A DNA stretch of 64,000 bases from an uncultured Pelagibacteraceae bacterium (GCA_902555435.1 CACDRL010000001.1:219345-283344), one strand, 5' to 3'. Positions 46,498 to 55,562 are shown, counted from the stretch's first letter. Numbers and translations: made by a program. The notes: generated by a model not told the origin, from the letters alone.

Positions 46498-46509
46498 AAG
46501 TAGTCTAAT

Positions 46510-47208
46510 TTAAATCTTAAATTTAGATTTTTTGCTATCTATTAAAAAAGCTTTTACTGTTTCTTCTGTTAATTGACTAAAAGATTTACCAAAATTTTCA
46601 ATCTTTTTAATAATAGTTGGTGGAATTGTAATAATATGACACCCTAATTGCTTCGCATGAACATAATTATAAGGCTCTCGAACACTAGCCCACAATATTT
46701 CAACATTTTTAAATTTTTTAGCTAATTTAATACTTTTAACAAACTCTGGAATTGGATCTTTACCAGCGTCCCCTGCTCTACCAGCAAAAATAGAAATTAT
46801 TACTTTTGTTTTTTTATTAATATTTTTTAAAATTTTCCTCGTTTGTTTTGCTGTATAAACTGCTGTAATATTCAACTTTATATTTTTTTTATTTAGTTCC
46901 TTAATTACTTTTCCGGTAAATACACTTTTTGAATTTACTACTGGAACTTTTACATATACGTTTTTGCCCCAAGAATTAATATTTATACCTTGCTCAATCA
47001 TTGATTTTTGATCATCAGCAAAAACTTCAAATGAAATAGGTTTGTTTTTACAAATCCTAAGTATTTTTTTTGAATAAGATTTATAATCTTTCGCCCCTGC
47101 TTTTCTCATTAAACTAGGATTAGTAGTGAAACCTTTTACGATTTTTTTGCTATTAAATTTTTTAATACTTGCTATATCTGCAATGTCACAAAAAATTTTT
47201 GTATTCAT
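46510..47208 (-). CDS. tal: Transaldolase / fructose-6-phosphate aldolase family
   Basis: The 232-aa protein is of the short transaldolase family. It has FCDIADIASIKKFN at the start, GFTTNPSLM, the catalytic Lys in VYVKVPVV, LNITAVYTAKQTRKIL, and IFAGRAGDAGKDPIPE. It transfers dihydroxyacetone units in the pentose phosphate pathway and so pairs with the transketolase at 28 kb. It follows pntB after five bases. Whether it acts as a true transaldolase or an FSA-type aldolase cannot be settled from sequence. Confidence 0.9.
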   Translation of the reverse strand: MNTKIFCDIADIASIKKFNSKKIVKGFTTNPSLMRKAGAKDYKSYSKKILRICKNKPISFEVFADDQKSMIEQGININSWGKNVYVKVPVVNSKSVFTGKVIKELNKKNIKLNITAVYTAKQTRKILKNINKKTKVIISIFAGRAGDAGKDPIPEFVKSIKLAKKFKNVEILWASVREPYNYVHAKQLGCHIITIPPTIIKKIENFGKSFSQLTEETVKAFLIDSKKSKFKI

Positions 47209-47213
47209 TTAAT

Positions 47214-48614
47214 CTATAAGTTTTTAGTAATATCCTCTGTCATTTTTTTTGCATCTGCAAATAACATCAAAGTATTCTCTTTATAAAATAAATCATTGTC
47301 AATACCTGCATAACCAGGGGACAAACTTCTTTTTACAAATAAAACCGACTTACATTTTTCAACATCTAAAACAGGCATACCATAAATTGGGCTCTGTGGA
47401 TCTGTTTTTGCAACAGGATTTGTTACATCATTTGCTCCAATAACAAATGCTACATCTGCATTAGCAAAATCGTTATTAATCTCCTCCAGTTCAAATACCT
47501 CATCATATGGAACATTGGCCTCAGCCAATAAAACATTCATATGTCCTGGCATCCTTCCGGCAACAGGGTGAATTGCATAAGAAACTTTAATATCGTTTTT
47601 CTTCAAAGTATCCACCATTTCTCTTAGCGCGTGTTGAGCTTGAGCAACAGCCATTCCGTAGCCAGGAACAATTATAACTGATGAAGCATTCTTCATTAAA
47701 AAGGCAGCATCATCTGCATTTCCACTCTTTACTGGTCGCTTTTCTTTTGTTGAGTTAATAGCTGTATCATCAGTTGCTCCAAATCCACCTAGAATTACGT
47801 TAAAAAATGAACGATTCATTCCTTTACACATTATATATGATAATATTGCCCCCGAGGATCCAACGAGAGCTCCCGTAATAATCAAAGCAGTATTTTCTAA
47901 AGTAAATCCAATTCCTGCTGCAGCCCAACCAGAATAAGAATTAAGCATTGAAATAACGACAGGCATATCGGCCCCACCGATTGGAATAATTAAAAGAAAA
48001 CCAATCAAGAAAGAAACTGCCAACAAAATCCAAAACAAACTAGATGATTGAGATGAACAAAGTAAATAAATTAAAACAATTATTGAAATTAAAATTATTG
48101 CATTTAGAGGATGTTGACCTTTAAATGTAATTGGTGAACCAGACATTATCCCTTGTAATTTTAAGAAAGCAATTACTGAGCCTGAAAAAGTTACAGCTCC
48201 AACTGCAGCGCCTATGGACATTTCTATTAAACTACCAAGTTTTATGTTCCCTGGCTTTCCAAGATTAAATGCTTCAGGGTTTAAAAAAGCAGAAATTGCA
48301 ACAAAGACTGCAGCTAGCCCAACTAAACTATGAAATCCTGCAACCAATTCTGGCATAGCTGTCATTGGTATTCTATAAGCTATGAACGCACCAATTGAAC
48401 CACCTACTAAAATAAATGTTATTACAAAAGCAAATCCTGTAGAAAAATTACCAGTTGACAGAAATGTTACAGTTACAGCGATAATCATTCCCATAATTCC
48501 AAATAAATTCCCCTGTCTTGATGTTTCCGGTGATGACAATCCTCTCAATGCAAGAATAAATAAAACCCCCGAAACTAAATAAAATAATGCGGATAAGTTT
48601 GCTGAAATCATCAT
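47214..48614 (-). CDS. pntB: NAD(P) transhydrogenase subunit beta
   Basis: PntB is the proton-translocating, NADP-binding subunit of the membrane transhydrogenase, which makes NADPH from NADH using proton-motive force. The 466-aa protein has about nine membrane helices in its first 270 residues. The soluble domain III follows, with VPGYGMAVAQAQHALREM, HPVAGRMPGHMNVLLAEA and VIGANDVTNPVA for NADP binding. It overlaps pntAB by 4 nt. Confidence 0.97.
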   Translation of the reverse strand: MMISANLSALFYLVSGVLFILALRGLSSPETSRQGNLFGIMGMIIAVTVTFLSTGNFSTGFAFVITFILVGGSIGAFIAYRIPMTAMPELVAGFHSLVGLAAVFVAISAFLNPEAFNLGKPGNIKLGSLIEMSIGAAVGAVTFSGSVIAFLKLQGIMSGSPITFKGQHPLNAIILISIIVLIYLLCSSQSSSLFWILLAVSFLIGFLLIIPIGGADMPVVISMLNSYSGWAAAGIGFTLENTALIITGALVGSSGAILSYIMCKGMNRSFFNVILGGFGATDDTAINSTKEKRPVKSGNADDAAFLMKNASSVIIVPGYGMAVAQAQHALREMVDTLKKNDIKVSYAIHPVAGRMPGHMNVLLAEANVPYDEVFELEEINNDFANADVAFVIGANDVTNPVAKTDPQSPIYGMPVLDVEKCKSVLFVKRSLSPGYAGIDNDLFYKENTLMLFADAKKMTEDITKNL

Positions 48615-48919
48615 TTATCCTTTTTCTTTTTTTTATACATTGCTAACATTCTTTGAGTCACAAGAAATCCCCCAAAAATGTTAATTGCTGCTAATGCTAT
48701 AGCTAAAAAACCAAAAATACTTGATGTATTAAATACACTTTCAGAATTTCCTGACAATCCTGCAATTATAGCCCCAACTATAATTACTGAAGAAATTGCA
48801 TTAGTAACAGACATTAGTGGTGTATGCAAAGAAGGTGTAACACTCCAAACGACATAATATCCAACAAATATTGATAGGATAAATATGCTTAATCTAAATA
48901 TTAACGGATCTATTTCCAT
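48611..48919 (-). CDS. pntAB: NAD(P) transhydrogenase subunit alpha part 2
   Basis: This 102-aa protein contributes three membrane helices (about 6-25, 33-60 and 68-95) of the transhydrogenase channel. It contains the family segment VVWSVTPSLHTPLMSVTNAI. In many gammaproteobacteria it is fused to the NAD-binding domain. Here the alpha chain is split in two, as in Rhodospirillum and other alphaproteobacteria. It lies three bases after pntAA and overlaps pntB. Confidence 0.95.
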   Translation of the reverse strand: MEIDPLIFRLSIFILSIFVGYYVVWSVTPSLHTPLMSVTNAISSVIIVGAIIAGLSGNSESVFNTSSIFGFLAIALAAINIFGGFLVTQRMLAMYKKKKKDK

Positions 48920-48922
48920 AAC

Positions 48923-50011
48923 TTATTTTATTATCGTTTTTTCTATAATTTCATCTTCTAAGTTAATATTTATTTTTTTATTTTCTTTATCTAATAAATT
49001 ATCAACAAAGTTAAAAACATTTTTTGCATATAAACTTGAGGCAGAAACTGGTAACTTATTAAGAATATTACTTTCACCCATTATTCTAACTCCATTTTTT
49101 TCAATAATTTTATCTACCTCAGTAAATGAGGTATTTCCTCCCTGAATTGCGGCAAGATCATATATAAATGATCCTGCTTGCATATTATTCACCATATTTT
49201 CTTTAATAATCAATGGCGCTTTTTTTCCCGGTATTAAAGCTGTACAAATAACAATATCAATTTTTTTTAGGTTTTCTGATAATAATTCTTCTTGTTTTTT
49301 TTTAAAATCATCTGAGGCCTCTTTTGCATAACCACCTTCTGTTTCTAAATTTTCTGAACCCTCTACAGTTAAAAATTTACCACCTAGACTTTCTACTTGT
49401 TCTTTCGATGCCATTCTTACATCGGTGGCAAAAACAATTGCTCCCATTCTCTTTGCTGTTGCAATTGCTTGTAGTCCTGCAACACCTGCCCCAACAACCA
49501 AAACTTTTGCAGCAGGAACAGTGCCTGCGGCTGTCATCATCATTGGTATAGCTTTTTCAAAATTTGCAAAAGACTCGATTACAGCTTTATAACCAGCAAG
49601 GTTAGCTTGGGAAGACAAGATATCCATTGACTGAGCTCTGGTAATTCTTGGAAGCAGTTCTAGTGAAAAAAGATTAATTTTTTTTTTTGCTAAACTTTGT
49701 AATTTTTCCTTGTTATTATAAGGATTTAAAGCACCTATTAATATTTGATTTTCTTTTATATTAGAACTTTTATTTTCAGATAACATTCCAATTTGAACTA
49801 TTATGTCAGAAGAATTTAAAATTTCACTTTCATCTTTAGATATTTTTGCTCCCTGATCTTTATACTGATCATCTTTTATTCCAAGATGAAATCCATAATT
49901 TTCGCTTAAGATTATTTCGAAACCTAAAGATATATATTTTTTTACTATATCTGGTGTTACTGCAATTCTTTTTTCAATTTTTTGATTTTCTAAAATAGAA
50001 CCAATTCTCAT
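48923..50011 (-). CDS. pntAA: NAD(P) transhydrogenase subunit alpha part 1
   Basis: This soluble NAD(H)-binding domain I has 362 aa: MRIGSILENQKIEKRIAVTP at the start, the RITRAQSMDILSSQANLAGY mobile-loop region, and the Rossmann motif VLVVGAGVAGLQAIATAKR followed by the acidic ATDVR. It also has ALIPGKKAPLIIKENMV. Together with PntAB and PntB it completes the three-subunit enzyme. The small oxidase-like gene upstream ends ten bases before its ATG. Confidence 0.97.
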   Translation of the reverse strand: MRIGSILENQKIEKRIAVTPDIVKKYISLGFEIILSENYGFHLGIKDDQYKDQGAKISKDESEILNSSDIIVQIGMLSENKSSNIKENQILIGALNPYNNKEKLQSLAKKKINLFSLELLPRITRAQSMDILSSQANLAGYKAVIESFANFEKAIPMMMTAAGTVPAAKVLVVGAGVAGLQAIATAKRMGAIVFATDVRMASKEQVESLGGKFLTVEGSENLETEGGYAKEASDDFKKKQEELLSENLKKIDIVICTALIPGKKAPLIIKENMVNNMQAGSFIYDLAAIQGGNTSFTEVDKIIEKNGVRIMGESNILNKLPVSASSLYAKNVFNFVDNLLDKENKKININLEDEIIEKTIIK

Positions 50012-50021
50012 AATTGGAACC

Positions 50022-50132
50022 TTACAATAAGAATATAGCCATAAGAACTAAAACAATAATTACAGCGACAGTTCCCCACAGCACAAATTTGGTAAAATTA
50101 TTCCACGTGTTTTTATGGTCTTCATTATCCAT
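50022..50132 (-). CDS. aa3-type cytochrome c oxidase subunit IV-like small membrane protein
   Basis: A 36-aa open frame, MDNEDHKNTWNNFTKFVLWG followed by a hydrophobic helix ending FLL, runs from an ATG at 50132 to a TAA at 50022. A short acidic start, then W-x(2)-F-T-K-F and a single membrane span, is the pattern of the small aa3-oxidase subunit IV family found in alphaproteobacteria. It starts four bases after the rpmJ stop and ends ten bases before pntAA. The family call is from motif and size, so moderate. Confidence 0.7.
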   Translation of the reverse strand: MDNEDHKNTWNNFTKFVLWGTVAVIIVLVLMAIFLL

Positions 50133-50136
50133 AAAA

Positions 50137-50262
50137 CTACTTTTGTCTTGCTTTAAATTTTGGATTTGTTTTATTTATAACGTAAACACGACCTCTTCTT
50201 CTCACTAATTTTGAATTGAGATCCCTTTTTTTAATAGACTTTAAAGAACTTTTTATTTTCAT
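50137..50262 (-). CDS. rpmJ: 50S ribosomal protein L36
   Basis: The minus strand encodes a 41-aa protein, [20 protein letters not shown] and then [20 protein letters not shown], which is clearly L36. The family's zinc-binding cysteines and histidine are missing, so it is the Cys-lacking form seen in alphaproteobacteria. The ATG at 50262 is only 13 bases from the 3' end of 5S rRNA, with no Shine-Dalgarno. The next small gene begins four bases after its stop. Confidence 0.95.
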   Translation of the reverse strand: MKIKSSLKSIKKRDLNSKLVRRRGRVYVINKTNPKFKARQK

Positions 50263-50275
50263 AAATATTTATTTA

Positions 50276-50391
50276 GCCTGGCGATGTCCTACTCTTCCAT
50301 GTCTTAAGACAAAGTACCATTGGCGCAGAAAGGCTTGACTGCCGAGTTCGGAATGGTATCGGGTATAACACTTTCGCAATAATCACCAGGC
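50276..50391 (-). rRNA. rrf: 5S ribosomal RNA (solitary)
   Basis: The minus strand reads GCCTGGTGATTATTGCGAAA, with CCGATACCATTCCGAACTCG in the middle and GTAGGACATCGCCAGGC at the end. These are standard 5S hallmarks, and the two ends pair as helix I. Length is about 116 nt. No 23S or 16S lies next to it in the window. On the minus strand it follows the O-antigen ligase gene by 57 bases and precedes rpmJ by 13. This fits the SAR11 arrangement in which HVR2 separates 16S-23S from 5S. Confidence 0.96.
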
Positions 50392-50414
50392 GAGATCTTT
50401 TACTTAAAAAAACT

Positions 50415-50420
50415 ATATTA
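50415..50420 (-). promoter_or_regulatory. Candidate -10 box of the 5S rRNA
   Basis: TAATAT on the minus strand lies 23 bases before the 5S 5' end. A solitary 5S needs either its own promoter or read-through from the O-antigen ligase gene. No clear -35 is visible at the right distance. Confidence 0.28.
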
Positions 50421-50448
50421 GTAAAGAATAAAAAGTCGTGATTGCTAT

Positions 50449-51732
50449 TTAATTTTCTTTATTTATTAACCTTCTACTCCAAATTATGAAAGGTAAATTC
50501 AATAACATTATTATATTTAACCAATTACTGAATATGTTACCTGTTGGTATTAAGGGCCACAGGTATATTGCGATCCCTGATAATATACAAATTTCGAAGT
50601 CAGTAAAATAATACTTCCCTTTAATTTTTAGAATCAAGTGCTTTGCTACATAAAAACAAAAATAGCTAAAAACAATTAATAAAAATATAAATCCAATTAT
50701 CCCCGTCTCACTCAAAATTTGTATATAAGTATTGTGAGGATGAGAAGCGCAAGATAAATTACTGACTCTATACTGTTCAATATTACAAAATTTTCTGAAA
50801 TTTTTAACTCCAACTCCTAAAATCTTATTGTCTAAATACATTTTATAGGCAGTTATATAATGATGAGTGTGCTCTTTTGAAAAAATATATATTTTATCTT
50901 CTTTTTTCTTGTTTCCTGTACTATCGATTATATTCATTTGCTTAAGAGTTTGATTAAATACGCGCTCTTTAGCAACTGGATTAATTAAACTAATAACTAT
51001 TAATAATAAAATACTCAAAGACCAAGTGATCAACCTTAATTTAAATAATTTTTGAGAGAATAAAATTACAAAGAAAGCTGAAAGATTAATATTAAAGAAG
51101 GCAGTTCGGTCACCACTAAGAAAAATTAATGCCTCTGACATGACAAATACGATTATCAGCAAAAAAAATTTTGTATTTCTTTCTTTCAAAATAAACAAAG
51201 AAAGTCCAAAAAAAATAGGCCACAATCTGCTTAAATAACTTCCTAAAATTTTTTCTTCACCAAAAAAGCTTGCGACTCTAGAAGATTCTTCATTTTTCCA
51301 TCCTAAAATATTTTCTCCATTCAGATACTCATAAAAACCATCTAAAATTAAAACAATAAAGCAAATAAATATACAATAAAAAAAATATTTTAAAAATTCA
51401 TTGCCGTAATTTAAAAATGCAACCATCGCAATTACAAAAACTCCATATCTAAAATAGAACAATGATATTTTCAAACTATCAAAATTAAAATTATTAAATA
51501 GGCTATTTAATACTAGGTAACCCCAAAAAATTAAAAAAATATAAAAGTATTTATTTTTAAAAAAAAAATAATTTTTTTTTTTAAAGCAATAAATTAAAAA
51601 CAATATAGAAATTATTGAGATAGCCAAATCGCTAAATAGCGGACCTGTAATTAAAAAAAATGGGATTAAAGAAAATAAAAAAATTGGAATATTATAGAAA
51701 ATAAACTTTTCTTTAACTGAACTAAAAAGCAT
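50449..51732 (-). CDS. O-antigen ligase / polymerase (Wzy_C family)
   Basis: The 427-aa polytopic protein has about eleven membrane segments and the Wzy_C hallmark CASHPHNTYIQILSETG followed by a helix. A large loop holds the TAYKMYLDNKILGVGVKNFR segment. Members either ligate finished O-antigen to lipid A-core (WaaL) or polymerise repeats (Wzy); sequence alone does not decide. It is the gene next to the 5S rRNA, on the same strand. Confidence 0.82.
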   Translation of the reverse strand: MLFSSVKEKFIFYNIPIFLFSLIPFFLITGPLFSDLAISIISILFLIYCFKKKNYFFFKNKYFYIFLIFWGYLVLNSLFNNFNFDSLKISLFYFRYGVFVIAMVAFLNYGNEFLKYFFYCIFICFIVLILDGFYEYLNGENILGWKNEESSRVASFFGEEKILGSYLSRLWPIFFGLSLFILKERNTKFFLLIIVFVMSEALIFLSGDRTAFFNINLSAFFVILFSQKLFKLRLITWSLSILLLIVISLINPVAKERVFNQTLKQMNIIDSTGNKKKEDKIYIFSKEHTHHYITAYKMYLDNKILGVGVKNFRKFCNIEQYRVSNLSCASHPHNTYIQILSETGIIGFIFLLIVFSYFCFYVAKHLILKIKGKYYFTDFEICILSGIAIYLWPLIPTGNIFSNWLNIIMLLNLPFIIWSRRLINKEN

Positions 51733-51889
51733 AAAAAATTAATAATTTAAATATTAATTAGCGTTAAGATTTTATATAATAATATTTTAATATTTATATA
51801 AAAATTGACAATTTTTATTGTTTTGAGCATTTAATATTTCGTTGTAATCTTATTATTTTTAGATTAATTCGTAAAATTTAAAACTATCT

Positions 51890-52912
51890 ATGATGAGCAC
51901 CACAGTAATTTATCTTCTATTAAATTTCTTAATTATATTTTGTTTTTCAAAAATCTCTTACAAATTAAACTTGGTTGACATACCAAACAAAAGAAAAATT
52001 CATAAAAAACCTACGGCATATACAGGAGGTATTGCAATAAGTGTTATATTATTAACTGCAATTATTTTATTTGATAATTTCAACAAAAGTTTGAGCTTAA
52101 TATTGTCTATAGCTTTTTTAATCTCTTTTGTGGGACTAATAGATGATAAATTTAACTTAAATATTGGTGGTAAAATAAGTTTGCAAATTATTCCAATATT
52201 ATATTTAGTAATTTTTGAAAATTTAAGCCTAATTAGTCTTGGAAATTATAATTACTTTAATTTAGAACTAAATACTTTTGCTGTTCCGTTTACAATTCTC
52301 TCTGTTTTATTTCTTATTAATGCCTTTAATTATTTTGATGGAATTGATGGCATACTAAGTTTTTCATCAATTTCAGTATTTGTTATTTTGATCTTTTTAG
52401 CATCCAGAGAAAACTACCATTTTTTGGTTTATGAACAAAATGTCAATATTTTTTTAATAACAATAATAATTCCAATAATAGTTTTTTTATTCTTCAATTT
52501 TTCATTTTTTAAAATGCCAAAAGTTTTTTTAGGGGATAGTGGAAGTTTATTGTTGGGATTTTTAGTTTCCTTTATTTTAATTTACTTTGCAAACCAAAAT
52601 TTTATTCATCCAATATTACTTGCATGGTCAGTAGTAATATTTGTTTATGAGTTTTTATCCATTAATATAATTAGATTAAAAAATAATCAAAAACTTTTTA
52701 AAGCCGGACAAGATCACTTACATCACATAATTTTTAAAAAAAATAAGTCAGTTTTCTTGACGAATTTAACAATATCTTTATCAAATATAATTTTGTTTAT
52801 AATTGGTTATTTAAGTTATTTATTAATAAATCCATTAACTTCTTTAATCTTATTTATTGCTTTATTTTTAATTTTTTTGAATTTAAGAAATACTTTTTCA
52901 AAAAAAGTATAA
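51890..52912 (+). CDS. Polyprenyl-phosphate HexNAc-1-phosphate transferase (WecA/TagO-like, GT4)
   Basis: This membrane enzyme transfers a HexNAc-phosphate to undecaprenyl phosphate and so starts the repeat unit. The 340-aa protein has about ten helices. It has the family motifs IPNKRKIHKKPTAYTGGIAI near residues 30-49, the aspartates in GLIDDKFNLNIGGK, NYFDGIDGILS and FLGDSGSLLLGF, and the C-terminal AGQDHLHHIIF. Two adjacent ATGs (51890, 51893) are possible starts. Donor specificity (GlcNAc, QuiNAc, FucNAc) is not readable. Confidence 0.88.
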   Translation: MMSTTVIYLLLNFLIIFCFSKISYKLNLVDIPNKRKIHKKPTAYTGGIAISVILLTAIILFDNFNKSLSLILSIAFLISFVGLIDDKFNLNIGGKISLQIIPILYLVIFENLSLISLGNYNYFNLELNTFAVPFTILSVLFLINAFNYFDGIDGILSFSSISVFVILIFLASRENYHFLVYEQNVNIFLITIIIPIIVFLFFNFSFFKMPKVFLGDSGSLLLGFLVSFILIYFANQNFIHPILLAWSVVIFVYEFLSINIIRLKNNQKLFKAGQDHLHHIIFKKNKSVFLTNLTISLSNIILFIIGYLSYLLINPLTSLILFIALFLIFLNLRNTFSKKV

Positions 52913-52942
52913 AATTTTAAAAATACTATTTTAATTAAAGAT

Positions 52943-54436
52943 TTATTTATTTAATAATTTTTGTTCAACATAAATATGGTCTACAATTTCTGAGTTAGAT
53001 TTAAAAGAATTAAGTAAATTATTTAATAATTTTTTTACTTCATCAGCTTTATTTTTATTTATCAAATTTATTAGTTTCTTTAAGTTTAATTCTAGTTTCT
53101 TGTATGGAATAAATGGATCGCTTATTTTTTGAATTTTAGTATGATAAGTTTTTTGTGGATTATTGCCAATCAATAATTCTTCATACAATTTTTCTCCTGG
53201 TCGCAATCCTATTATTTTAATTTCAATGTCACCATTAGGGTTTTTGGTATCCTTAACTATAAATCCTGAAAGATTAATCATTTTGTTTATTAAATCTAAA
53301 ATTTTTATACTTTTACCCATATCAAGAACAAATACTTCTGAATGTTTGCCCATTGCACCCGCTTGTATTACTAATTGAGCAGCTTCAGTAATAGTCATAA
53401 AATAACGCGTAACATCTTTGTGAGTTAAAGTGACTGGTCCCCCTTCTTTAATTTGTTTTTTAAATTTTGGAATTACTGATCCTGAGGACTCTAAAACATT
53501 TCCAAAACGAACAATTGAAAAATTGATACTGTAATTTTTAAGACTCTCATAAATTCCCTGCATACAGAGTTCAGCGAGTCTCTTTGATGCTCCCATAATA
53601 TTAGTCGGTCTAACCGCTTTGTCACTTGATATCATTACTAGATTTGAAACTTTTTTAATTACGCATGCCTTAGCAACAGCCAAAGTTCCAAAAACATTAT
53701 TTTTCACTCCTGAACAAATATTTTCTTCAACTAAAGGCACATGTTTATAGGCTGCAGCATGGTATACTGTATCTACTTTAAATGTTTCAAAAATTATTTC
53801 TAATTTATCTTGATCTTTTACATCGGCAATTAATGAAATAATTTTTTGACTTCTATTAAAGGTTTCCAATTCTTCATAAATTTTATATAAAGCAAATTCG
53901 TTTAATTCTAGGAGTAATAACTTTTTTGGTTTTAATTTTATAATTTGACGACTTAATTCTGAACCAATTGATCCCCCCGCGCCTGTAACAAGTACAATTT
54001 TATTTTTTATATTTTTGTTTAATAGATTAATATCTGGCTTAACCTGATCACGATTTAATAAATCATCTATATTTAAATCCTTAATATCTGATATTGTTAC
54101 TTTGCCATCAACAATTTCTGATATTGTTGGTAAAGTTTTGACAATTAATTTATATTTATTTAATTCTTTTATAATTGCATTTCGTCTATTTCTTCCAATC
54201 GAGGGCAATGCAAGAAAAACTAAGTTAACATCATCCTTTTTTATTAATTGTTTTAAGTTATTGGGAGAATAAACAGCCTGACCAAATAAAACTTTTTCGT
54301 ATAATACTTTGTTGTCGTCTAAAAAACCTATAACTTTAAATTCAGGATTATTTTGCAAAGAAATAACTAATTGTTTTCCAGCTTCACCAGCCCCATAAAC
54401 TAAAACATTTTTTTTTTTAGAAGATTTAACTTTCAT
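52943..54436 (-). CDS. NDP-sugar 4,6-dehydratase/epimerase, CapD/WbpM type without N-terminal membrane domain
   Basis: The 497-aa protein has two Rossmann parts: an N-terminal GAGEAGKQLVISLQNN domain and the catalytic SDR with VTGAGGSIGSELSRQI, AAAYKHVPLVEEN, ISSDKAVRPTNIMGASKR and RFGNVLESSGSVIP. This is the CapD/PglF/WbpM pattern of UDP-GlcNAc inverting or retaining dehydratases. The four membrane helices at the start of typical 600-aa members are missing, so it should be cytosolic. It may lead to QuiNAc, FucNAc or bacillosamine-type sugars. Confidence 0.88.
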   Translation of the reverse strand: MKVKSSKKKNVLVYGAGEAGKQLVISLQNNPEFKVIGFLDDNKVLYEKVLFGQAVYSPNNLKQLIKKDDVNLVFLALPSIGRNRRNAIIKELNKYKLIVKTLPTISEIVDGKVTISDIKDLNIDDLLNRDQVKPDINLLNKNIKNKIVLVTGAGGSIGSELSRQIIKLKPKKLLLLELNEFALYKIYEELETFNRSQKIISLIADVKDQDKLEIIFETFKVDTVYHAAAYKHVPLVEENICSGVKNNVFGTLAVAKACVIKKVSNLVMISSDKAVRPTNIMGASKRLAELCMQGIYESLKNYSINFSIVRFGNVLESSGSVIPKFKKQIKEGGPVTLTHKDVTRYFMTITEAAQLVIQAGAMGKHSEVFVLDMGKSIKILDLINKMINLSGFIVKDTKNPNGDIEIKIIGLRPGEKLYEELLIGNNPQKTYHTKIQKISDPFIPYKKLELNLKKLINLINKNKADEVKKLLNNLLNSFKSNSEIVDHIYVEQKLLNK

Positions 54437-54437
54437 T

Positions 54438-55562
54438 TTAACAAATATTTGAGTTTATATATTTTAAAAAATTTTTAGTTACTTGGTTCTGATCAAAATC
54501 TCTCAATACTTTTTTCCTAGCTGATATGCCGTACTTTTTAACTAATTGTTGATTATTGATTATATATAACATTTTTTTTTTTATATCATCTGTACTTTTA
54601 ACTGCATGAAAAAAACCTGTTTTGTTTTTAACTATAGAATCATTAAGACCATAAATATTTGAGCAAAGCGCAGGGATACCACAAGAAGCAGCTTCAATCA
54701 CTACTGTTCCAAATCCTTCTCTGTGACTAGGTAGACACAAAATATCTGCCAATGAAAACCAGTCTTCAGGTTTGGCTGTATAATCAAAGTATAAAATTTT
54801 TTTATTTTTTTTAAGTAAATCATTAAGTTTTTTATCCTCTATTGACCCTACAATTATTAACAAAACATCTTTACTGTGTTCAATTTTTTTAAAAGCATTT
54901 ATAAGCTCATTTATACCTTTATCTTTATTAATTCTTCCTAAATATAAAAAAACAAATGTATTTTTTGAAATTGAATAACGGTTTCTTAAATTAAATCTTT
55001 TTTTTTTACTAAATTTAAACCTTGTAGTATCAACACCACCTACAGAACCTCTATGGATTACAATTGATTTATTTTTTGACACAACTTTTTCTTTAACTAG
55101 AAATTCTCTTTGAGAAAAACTATCAATGAGAACATTCTTTGATAGTAAAAAAATTAATTTATCAATTTGTTTAAAAAATACTTTGAAAAAACCTTTTTTG
55201 TTGGCCCAGATTTGACCTGTAAACCAGTGTATACGATTTGGGGTTCTTGTTATGAATGAAACAACGGCAACTATAAAACCGATTTTAGGAGTAAAAGAAA
55301 TAGAAATATTTGGTCTTATTTTTAAAAAATAAAATAATGCAATTAAAAGTGCTTTTATATCATGTAGAAAACTAAAACCTCTTTTAAAATTTATATTAAT
55401 TAATGAAACATTGCTTGGAACTTTTCTTTTTAATTTTATTGGATCATTACAACAAACAAAAAGATTATATTTTTTACTTAGATGAGTTATATGATTAAGC
55501 ATAAATACATTAAAAAAATTTGATGTATTTGCAACTAAAACTAATTTGTGTCTCTTATTCAT
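54438..55562 (-). CDS. Family 4 glycosyltransferase
   Basis: The 374-aa GT-B protein has an N-terminal acceptor domain (LVANTSNFFNVFMLNHITHL) and a C-terminal GT4 domain. That domain has FLYLGRINKDKGINELINAF, IIVGSIED, and the donor-binding LCLPSHREGFGTVVIEAASCG with the E-x(7)-E pattern. It lies two bases after the CapD-like gene and one base from the epimerase gene, so the three are co-expressed. The sugar it adds is unknown. Confidence 0.87.
   Translation of the reverse strand: MNKRHKLVLVANTSNFFNVFMLNHITHLSKKYNLFVCCNDPIKLKRKVPSNVSLININFKRGFSFLHDIKALLIALFYFLKIRPNISISFTPKIGFIVAVVSFITRTPNRIHWFTGQIWANKKGFFKVFFKQIDKLIFLLSKNVLIDSFSQREFLVKEKVVSKNKSIVIHRGSVGGVDTTRFKFSKKKRFNLRNRYSISKNTFVFLYLGRINKDKGINELINAFKKIEHSKDVLLIIVGSIEDKKLNDLLKKNKKILYFDYTAKPEDWFSLADILCLPSHREGFGTVVIEAASCGIPALCSNIYGLNDSIVKNKTGFFHAVKSTDDIKKKMLYIINNQQLVKKYGISARKKVLRDFDQNQVTKNFLKYINSNIC

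Larger units (their letters stand above)
37565..46509. other. Polysaccharide island 1 (between tRNA-fMet and transaldolase)
   Basis: Nine genes, on mixed strands, encode sugar-nucleotide and polysaccharide functions: glf, two GT2 transferases, two SDR enzymes, a polytopic membrane protein, an acyltransferase, a DegT aminotransferase and a GMC-like flavoprotein. They interrupt otherwise core genes. The proteins are even richer in Lys, Asn and Ile than their neighbours, and two genes are frameshifted. No integrase, transposase or direct repeat of the tRNA end is visible. Confidence 0.7.
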
